A stretch of DNA of 62,506 bases from Motilibacter deserti (GTDB taxonomy: Bacteria > Actinomycetota > Actinomycetes > Motilibacterales > Motilibacteraceae), in assembly GCF_011250635.1 (NCBI RefSeq), contig NZ_JAANNP010000013.1, forward strand, positions 1 to 62,506, given 5' to 3'. The notes under the pieces are model-generated. The model did not search any database. It was not told where the DNA came from and saw only the letters and a list, made by a program, of their open reading frames with translations. The position numbers were made by a program, and so were the translations under genes. This document shows positions 57,100 to 62,506 of the stretch, piece after piece; the stretch's first letter is position 1; every line of letters starts with the position of its first letter.

Positions 57100-59334
57100 T
57101 CAGGGAGCAACGAGCTCCGGGTACGCCGTCAGCCGTCCGCGCGCCTCCTCCGCCGGCAGCGGGCGGGAGAAGAGATAGCCCTGGGCCCGCGAGACCCCGA
57201 GCCCGAGCAGCCGCCGGCGCTGGCGCTCGGTCTCCACCCCCTCCGCGAGGACCTCCAGGCCGCAGTCGGCCGCCAACGCCACGAGCGCACGCAGCACATG
57301 GTCGGTCGCAGGCTCCGCGTCGAGCGGGTCGACCAGTGGCTTGGCCACCTTGAGCACGTCCGCGGGGATCTGCTCGAGATAGGCCAGGGAGGAGTAGCCG
57401 GTCCCGAAGTCGTCGAGCGCCACTCGCATCCCGTGTGCGCGCAGCCGCTCCAGCGTGGCACGGACCGCGGCGCTCGAGGCCGCGGCCTCCTCGGTGACCT
57501 CGACCAGCAGCCGGGCCGGCGACAGCCCCGCGGCGCCCAGGACGGCGAGCACCTCCTCGACCAGCCCGCGCCGCTCGAGCGAGCGCACCGAGAAGTTGAC
57601 GCCGACGTAGTGCCCCTCCGTGCCCAGGCCCTCGGCGTCCCAGGCGGTCAGCTGCCCGACGGCGCGCTGCAGGACGAAGCGGTCCACCTGCACGACGAGC
57701 CCCGTCGAGTGCGCCACCGGCAGGAACTCGTCGGGCGGGACCAGAGCCCCGTCGCGGCGCCACCGCACGAGTGCCTCGGTCCCGGTGACCGCGCCGGACG
57801 CCAGCTCGACCACGGGCTGATAGAAGACCTCGAGCTCGCCGGCGTCGAGGGCCTGCTCGAGACGGGCCGCCAGCGCGGGCGAGGTCAGCACCGCCGTGTC
57901 GAGGTCGGGCCGGTGGGCCACGGCGCGCCCGCCGCCGTGCGACTTGGCCACGGACAGCGCCACGTCGGCCGCCGCCAGCAGCGTGTCCGCGTTGCCGCGC
58001 CCGTCGCAGGTGCTCGCGAAGCCCGCGCTCGCCCGCAGCAGGGCGGGCCGGCCACCGACGTCGAAGGGCTCGCGCAGCCGCCGCACCAGGTCCTCGGCCA
58101 GGACCTCGGCTGCGGCCGCCGCGCCAGGGCCGGTCAGCAGGGCCGCGAACTCGTCGCCCTCCAGCCGTGCCCAGGTGCCGGACGGGGCGCACGCGCGGAC
58201 CCGGCCCGCCGTCTGCCGCAGCAGCTGGTCGCCCGCCTCGTGGCCTTCGGTGTCGTTGACGGAGCGGAAGCCGTCGAGGTCCATCCGGACGACCGCAGCC
58301 TCGCCCGGCTGCGCCACCGCCTCGTCGACGAGCGTGTTGAAGCGGTCGCGGTTGAGCAGCCCGGTCAGCTGGTCGTGCGCCGCCCGGTGGGCGATCAGCG
58401 CAGCGGACTCGCGAACCGCACGGACCAGGCGGGACGCCCGCCACAGCACCAGCAAGGTGATGAGCAGCGAGGAGGCGGCCACGACGCGGACGTCTCGCAC
58501 GTCCGGCGCCTCGAGCGCGAACAGCAGCACAGGCCCGACGAGCGCACAGCCCCCGACGAGCAGCAGCCGGTGCCGGCCGAGCAGCGAGCGCCGCGCCGAG
58601 GAGGCCGGGGCCGAGACCGCGGCCGGGTGCCATGCCGCCGCCGCGAGCAGGACGTACTCGAGCAGGTAGCCGGTGTCGGACAGCTGGCCGGCGTCGTACG
58701 TCCCGTATGCCTGGCCCACGAGGAACGCGGTGTCGGACACGACCGCGCACAGCAGCGCGAGGCCGAGCAGCCGGAGCCCGCCGTTGCGCGACTCACCCTC
58801 GAGCAGCAGCCGGACGAGCACGGACGCGACCAGCAGGTCGGCCACGGGGTACGCCGTGAGGATGCCGCGAGCGAGCAGGCCCCCCTCGCCTTCGGTCAGC
58901 GCGGGCTCCAGCAGCGGCTCCCAGGCGGCGAGCACGAGGGCGAGCGCGACGATCCCGGACTCGATACCGGCTGAGGCCTCCCGCCCGGCCCGGCGAGCCC
59001 GCAGCAGCAGCAGGACACCGCCGAGCAATGGGACGTAGCCACCGAGGTAGGCACCGTCGGCCGCGGAGGGGAAGGGGTCCTCGCGGAGGACGCGCTCGTA
59101 GTACGTCCACAGCGCGTCGCCCAGCACGAAGCAGGCGAGCGCGACGACGAGCGCGGCCCAGGCAGCGACCGGGCGCGGGCGCTGCCTGGCCACGCCGGCC
59201 GCCATCACGCAGAGCGAGGCAACGCCGAGGCCGAGGTAGCAGACGTCGGTCAGGAGGCCGACGGGGGCGAGCTGGTAGGCGCAAGCGAGCGCGCCTCCGC
59301 CGACCAGCCACCACACCCATGCCCGCACGGGCAC
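57100..59334 (-). CDS. Membrane GGDEF-EAL protein, probable c-di-GMP phosphodiesterase
   Basis: 744 residues. Hydrophobic segments span about 5-310, a GGDEF domain about 320-480, and an EAL domain about 490-740. The GGDEF signature is altered to LEGDEF and the I-site RxxD is lost, so cyclase activity is doubtful. The EAL residues are complete: TEALVRW, VNFSVRSL, LVEVTEEA, ALDDFGTGYSSLAYLEQ, LKVAKPLVD and LAEGVET, so it probably degrades c-di-GMP with the GGDEF part regulatory. The GTG at 59334 is the first start before the first membrane helix. It sits between glmM and glmS and is codirectional. Confidence 0.92.
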   Translation of the reverse strand: MPVRAWVWWLVGGGALACAYQLAPVGLLTDVCYLGLGVASLCVMAAGVARQRPRPVAAWAALVVALACFVLGDALWTYYERVLREDPFPSAADGAYLGGYVPLLGGVLLLLRARRAGREASAGIESGIVALALVLAAWEPLLEPALTEGEGGLLARGILTAYPVADLLVASVLVRLLLEGESRNGGLRLLGLALLCAVVSDTAFLVGQAYGTYDAGQLSDTGYLLEYVLLAAAAWHPAAVSAPASSARRSLLGRHRLLLVGGCALVGPVLLFALEAPDVRDVRVVAASSLLITLLVLWRASRLVRAVRESAALIAHRAAHDQLTGLLNRDRFNTLVDEAVAQPGEAAVVRMDLDGFRSVNDTEGHEAGDQLLRQTAGRVRACAPSGTWARLEGDEFAALLTGPGAAAAAEVLAEDLVRRLREPFDVGGRPALLRASAGFASTCDGRGNADTLLAAADVALSVAKSHGGGRAVAHRPDLDTAVLTSPALAARLEQALDAGELEVFYQPVVELASGAVTGTEALVRWRRDGALVPPDEFLPVAHSTGLVVQVDRFVLQRAVGQLTAWDAEGLGTEGHYVGVNFSVRSLERRGLVEEVLAVLGAAGLSPARLLVEVTEEAAASSAAVRATLERLRAHGMRVALDDFGTGYSSLAYLEQIPADVLKVAKPLVDPLDAEPATDHVLRALVALAADCGLEVLAEGVETERQRRRLLGLGVSRAQGYLFSRPLPAEEARGRLTAYPELVAP

Positions 59335-59395
59335 CCTGTCGGCCGCCCGGAGCCGTTGCTTAGCTAGAAGCCCCGTCCGGTGTCAGTAGAAATCC

Positions 59396-60781
59396 TCACA
59401 CCGCGAGCTTGGCCCGCACGACCGCGGCCAGCCGCTCGGCGATCTCGCCGGCCTGCTCCGCGGTGGGCGCCTCGACCATGACCCGGACCAGCTGCTCGGT
59501 GCCGCTCGGGCGCAGCAGCACGCGCCCGGAGTCCCCGAGCTCGGCCTCGGCCTCGGCGACGGCCGCCTTCACCGCGACCTCGTCGTCGACCCGCGACTTG
59601 TCCACGTCGCGGACGTTGACGAGCACCTGCGGGAGCCGCTCCATCACCGCGGCCAGCTCCGCGAGCGGCTTGCCCGTCTGCGCCATCCGCCCGAGCAGGT
59701 AGAGCGCCGTGAGCAGCCCGTCGCCCGTGGTCGCGTGGTCGAGCAGCACCACGTGGCCCGACTGCTCGCCACCGAGGGCGTAGCCGCCCTCGCGCATGGC
59801 CTCCAAGACGTAGCGGTCGCCGACCTTGGTCTCCACGACGGCGATGCCCTCCCGGCGCATCGCGAGCTTGAAGCCGAGGTTGGCCATGACCGTGGCGACC
59901 ACCGTGTCGCGGCGCAGCGTGCCGGCCTCGCGCATCGCGAGCGCCAGGATCGCCAGGATCTGGTCGCCGTCGACCACGTTGCCCTCGGCATCGACCGCCA
60001 GGCACCGGTCCGCGTCGCCGTCGTGGGCGATGCCGGCGTCGGCCCCGTGCTCGCGGACCGCCGCGGCGACGTGCTCCAGGTGCGTCGACCCGACCCCGTC
60101 GTTGATGTTGACGCCGTCGGGCTTGGCGGCGATGGCGACCACCGTCGCGCCGAGGCGGCGCAGGGTCTCCGGAGCTGCGGCGTAGGCCGCGCCGTTCGCC
60201 GCGTCCACGACGACCTTGAGCCCGTCGAGCCGGTGCGGGGCTGCCGCGAGCAGGTGCCCGCTGTAGAGGCCACGGGCGTCCTTGGACCGGCTGACCCGGC
60301 CCACGGACGCGCCCACCGGCCGGGTCCAGGGCTCGCGCAGGCGCCGCTCGATCGCGTCCTCGAGCTCGTCGGCGAGCTTGACCCCGCCGCGGGCGAAGAA
60401 CTTGATCCCGTTGTCCGGCATGGGGTTGTGCGAGGCCGAGAGCATGACCCCGAGGTCAGCTCCGAGCACTCCGGTCAGGTGCGCGACCGCCGGCGTCGGC
60501 AGCACGCCGACGTCGAGCACGTCGACGCCTGCGCTCGCCAGCCCCGCCGTGACCGCGGCGGCGAGGAACTCCCCCGACGCGCGCGGGTCGCGGCCGACCA
60601 CCGCGCTCGGCCGGTGGCCGGCGAACGCTCCGGTGTCGGCCAGGATGTGCGCCGCCGCGACCGCCAGGTCGAGCGCGAGCTCGGCCGTGAGGTCGACGTT
60701 GGCCAGGCCTCGTACCCCGTCCGTGCCGAACAGCCGGCCAGCAGACTGCTGACCGGCTGTCGACTGCGGGCTCGCCGCCAC
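59396..60781 (-). CDS. glmM: Phosphoglucosamine mutase
   Basis: Converts glucosamine 6-phosphate to glucosamine 1-phosphate for UDP-GlcNAc. The 461-residue protein has the phosphoserine loop [17 protein letters not shown], the metal loop [12 protein letters not shown], the sugar-binding GGEQSGHV and the phosphate-binding [12 protein letters not shown]. An N-terminal extension of about 15 residues precedes [12 protein letters not shown] 60781 lies only 8 nt after rpsI, so it is read in the rplM-rpsI-glmM unit, a conserved actinobacterial grouping. Confidence 0.97.
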   Translation of the reverse strand: MAASPQSTAGQQSAGRLFGTDGVRGLANVDLTAELALDLAVAAAHILADTGAFAGHRPSAVVGRDPRASGEFLAAAVTAGLASAGVDVLDVGVLPTPAVAHLTGVLGADLGVMLSASHNPMPDNGIKFFARGGVKLADELEDAIERRLREPWTRPVGASVGRVSRSKDARGLYSGHLLAAAPHRLDGLKVVVDAANGAAYAAAPETLRRLGATVVAIAAKPDGVNINDGVGSTHLEHVAAAVREHGADAGIAHDGDADRCLAVDAEGNVVDGDQILAILALAMREAGTLRRDTVVATVMANLGFKLAMRREGIAVVETKVGDRYVLEAMREGGYALGGEQSGHVVLLDHATTGDGLLTALYLLGRMAQTGKPLAELAAVMERLPQVLVNVRDVDKSRVDDEVAVKAAVAEAEAELGDSGRVLLRPSGTEQLVRVMVEAPTAEQAGEIAERLAAVVRAKLAV

Positions 60782-60789
60782 GGGGTGCC

Positions 60790-61296
60790 TCAGCGCTTGC
60801 TGTACTGAGGAGCCTTGCGGGCCTTCTTGAGGCCGTACTTCTTCCGCTCCTTCGCCCGCGGGTCGCGGGTGAGGAAGCCGGCCTTCTTCAGCGCCGGGCG
60901 GTTGGCCTCGACGTCGACCTCGTTGAGCGCGCGGGCCACGCCGAGGCGCAGCGCGCCGGCCTGGCCGGAGACACCGCCACCGTGCACGCGGGCGATGACG
61001 TCGTACGCGCCCTCGATCTCGAGGGTCTTGAACGGGTCGTTCACCAGCTGCTGGTGGACCTTGTTCGGGAAGTACTCCTCGAGCGTGCGCCCGTTGATCT
61101 TCCAGACGCCGGTGCCCGGGACGATCCGGACTCGGGCGACGGCCTCCTTGCGGCGGCCGGTCGCGGCGCCGGGGCCGGTCGCAGCCGCACGGGCGGCGCC
61201 ACCGGCCGCGCCGGGGGCGGACTCGGTGGTGTAGTCGCCGACGTACTCCTCGACGTCTGCGTCGGTGTCGAGAGTCTCGACGGGGGTGTCCGTCAC
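60790..61296 (-). CDS. rpsI: 30S ribosomal protein S9
   Basis: A 168-residue protein with the full S9 domain in the C-terminal 130 residues ([37 protein letters not shown], ending [12 protein letters not shown], which reaches the P-site tRNA). The N-terminal about 45 residues are an acidic then Ala/Gly-rich extension, as in other actinobacterial S9 proteins. The GTG start is at 61296. rplM is upstream with a 109-nt gap that holds a 7-bp GC hairpin (CCCGGCC, 61385-61403). Confidence 0.97.
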   Translation of the reverse strand: MTDTPVETLDTDADVEEYVGDYTTESAPGAAGGAARAAATGPGAATGRRKEAVARVRIVPGTGVWKINGRTLEEYFPNKVHQQLVNDPFKTLEIEGAYDVIARVHGGGVSGQAGALRLGVARALNEVDVEANRPALKKAGFLTRDPRAKERKKYGLKKARKAPQYSKR

Positions 61297-61405
61297 GGTC
61301 CTTCTTCCTCGCGCTTCGCTGTTCGATCAGGATTGGGGTCGTTCACGCCCCGGGCGCCTGCGGCGCAGGGGGCTCCAGCCGTCGCCCGGCCGGAGTGGCC
61401 GGGTG

Positions 61406-61849
61406 CTACTGGGCGACCTGGCTGATCTCGTACGGCTGCGGCTGCTGCGACACGTGCGGGTGCTCCGGGCCGGCGTAGACCTTCAGCTTCTTGAGCTGCT
61501 GGCGGCCCAGGCTGTTGTGCGGGAGCATGCCGCGCACGGCCTTCTCGACCGCCTTGCGCGGGTCCTTCGAGAGCAGCTCGGTGTAGGGCGTGGCCTTGAG
61601 GCCGCCCGGGAAGCCCGAGTGGCTGTAGGCCATCTTCTGCTCGCGCTTGCTGCCGGTCAGGGCGACCTTGCCGGCGTTGATGATGACGACGAAGTCGCCG
61701 GTGTCGACGTGCGGGGCGAACGTCGGCTTGTGCTTGCCGCGCAGCAGCTTCGCCGTCTGGCTGGCCAGCCGGCCGAGGACGACGTCGGTGGCGTCGATGA
61801 CGTGCCACTGGCGCTGGACCTCGCCGGGCTTGGGGGTGTACGTACGCAC
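61406..61849 (-). CDS. rplM: 50S ribosomal protein L13
   Basis: 147 residues, the standard length, beginning [20 protein letters not shown] from GTG 61849. A longer reading to 61906 adds non-family sequence. Conserved blocks: [34 protein letters not shown], and the ending [21 protein letters not shown]. It is first gene of the rplM-rpsI-glmM unit. The 172 nt upstream (61850-62021) contains its leader and promoter; I see no recognised leader motif there. Confidence 0.97.
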   Translation of the reverse strand: MRTYTPKPGEVQRQWHVIDATDVVLGRLASQTAKLLRGKHKPTFAPHVDTGDFVVIINAGKVALTGSKREQKMAYSHSGFPGGLKATPYTELLSKDPRKAVEKAVRGMLPHNSLGRQQLKKLKVYAGPEHPHVSQQPQPYEISQVAQ

Positions 61850-62021
61850 TGGTTCGCTACCTTCGTCGTCGCAGGGCCTGACGAGCGCGCACGCTCGAGA
61901 GGGCACGGAGTGCTCCGGGAGTCGCGCCCGCCCGGGCGGCCTGCTCGGCTGCGACGGGACTCATGGGCACAACAGCCGCTCAGGCTACCCGGTCACGCCC
62001 CCGGGCTCCAAACCCCGGCGG

Positions 62022-62506
62022 TCAGCGCACCCGCTCGACGCGCCCCTCGTCCCACACCGGCTCCGGCGCCTCGCGCACCCGCCCGTCCGCGCCGAAGACG
62101 ACGTAGCGCTCGAACCGGCGGGCCAGCCAGCGGTCGTGGGTCACCGCGACGACGGTGCCGTCGAAGGCGTCGAGCGCGTCCTCCAGCGCCTGTGCGCTGG
62201 CCAGGTCGAGGTTGTCCGTCGGCTCGTCGAGCAGCAGCAGCGTGCACCCGGCGAGCTCGAGCAGCAGCACCTGGAAGCGCGCCTGCTGCCCGCCCGACAG
62301 CGTCTCGAACGGCTGCTCGGCCTGCCGGTCGAGCTCGTAGCGGCGCAGCACCGGCATCGCCCGCCCGCGGTCGCGCGCCCAGTCCTCCTCGAGCACCTGC
62401 AGCAGCGTGCGGCCGAGCAGCTCGGGGTGCTCGTGGGTCTGGGCGAAGTGCCCCGGCACGACGCGCGCGCCCAGCCGCCACGTACCGGAGTGCTGTACGT
62501 CGCCGC
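62022..62506 (-). CDS. ABC-F family ATPase, C-terminal part
   Basis: The gene continues past the right edge; about 161 C-terminal residues are visible. The second ATPase domain shows the ABC signature LSGGQQARFQVLLLELA, Walker B LLLLDEPTDNLDLASAQALEDAL and the H-loop VVAVTHDRWLARRF. There is no membrane domain, and LDEPTDNLD is typical of the ABC-F (EF-3/Uup/antibiotic resistance) class. These proteins act on ribosomes, as translation factors or by protecting against antibiotics. Which one cannot be told from this part. Confidence 0.88.
   Translation of the reverse strand, partial: GDVQHSGTWRLGARVVPGHFAQTHEHPELLGRTLLQVLEEDWARDRGRAMPVLRRYELDRQAEQPFETLSGGQQARFQVLLLELAGCTLLLLDEPTDNLDLASAQALEDALDAFDGTVVAVTHDRWLARRFERYVVFGADGRVREAPEPVWDEGRVERVR

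Overview
The window is very GC-rich, with heavy use of GTG/TTG starts, 1-4 nt start/stop overlaps and G/C in third codon positions. It carries bldM, whiD, guaB3, a groEL ending in a His-rich tail and CIRCE-type groE control. Together these point to a filamentous or developmentally complex Actinomycetota. I see no tRNA, rRNA, CRISPR array, transposase or phage gene.

Layout. The minus strand carries a conserved actinobacterial housekeeping backbone. From right to left it reads: ABC-F ATPase (partial), rplM, rpsI, glmM, glmS, acpS, nnr, alr, alpha/beta hydrolase, family-4 uracil-DNA glycosylase, rimI, groES-groEL, whiD (plus strand), bldM, guaB, guaB3. Lineage-specific blocks are inserted between these genes. 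(i) 1-1.5 kb: CapA tail and an M28 lipoprotein peptidase. (ii) 5.3-8.5 kb: a MerR regulator with a B12-photoreceptor signature between bldM and whiD, and an M15 cell-wall peptidase. (iii) 11-16 kb: a gluconate operon, gntP-gnd-gntK. (iv) 16-24 kb: an aldo/keto reductase, two tandem secreted beta-propeller proteins, a THUMP-like methyltransferase and a FUSC membrane protein. (v) 23-28.5 kb: three PhoD-type phosphatases, two of them a tandem duplication. (vi) 29-32.5 kb: L,D-transpeptidase, ohr/ohrR, a methyltransferase and a fasciclin protein. (vii) 35.5-44 kb: PPK2, a yellow/MRJP-like protein, GH43, and a 1427-residue secreted multidomain sugar-active protein. (viii) 44.5-51.2 kb: UDP-galactopyranose mutase, a small Cys protein and a glycosidase-glycosyltransferase fusion, divergent from an alpha-oxoamine synthase-GNAT fusion. 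(ix) Two c-di-GMP enzymes interleaved with acpS, glmS and glmM.

How the parts work together. rplM-rpsI-glmM-glmS-alr provide ribosomes and cell-wall precursors. bldM and whiD are developmental regulators, and the adjacent B12-type MerR protein could feed light or cobalamin status into them. gntP/gnd/gntK import gluconate, phosphorylate it and decarboxylate it through the pentose-phosphate route. The PhoD trio and PPK2 suggest phosphate scavenging and polyphosphate use. The most novel-looking locus is 44.5-51.2 kb, where two unusual enzyme fusions share one divergent promoter region next to galactofuranose precursor synthesis. This would fit an unusual glycosylated aminoketone, lipid or envelope polymer.

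A second layer is non-coding. Five very long, near-perfect inverted repeats sit at gene 3' ends. Two carry DnaA-box sequences and follow the two duplicated phoD genes, and two share the same loop sequence. A six-unit G-rich 20-bp tandem repeat lies next to the last one.
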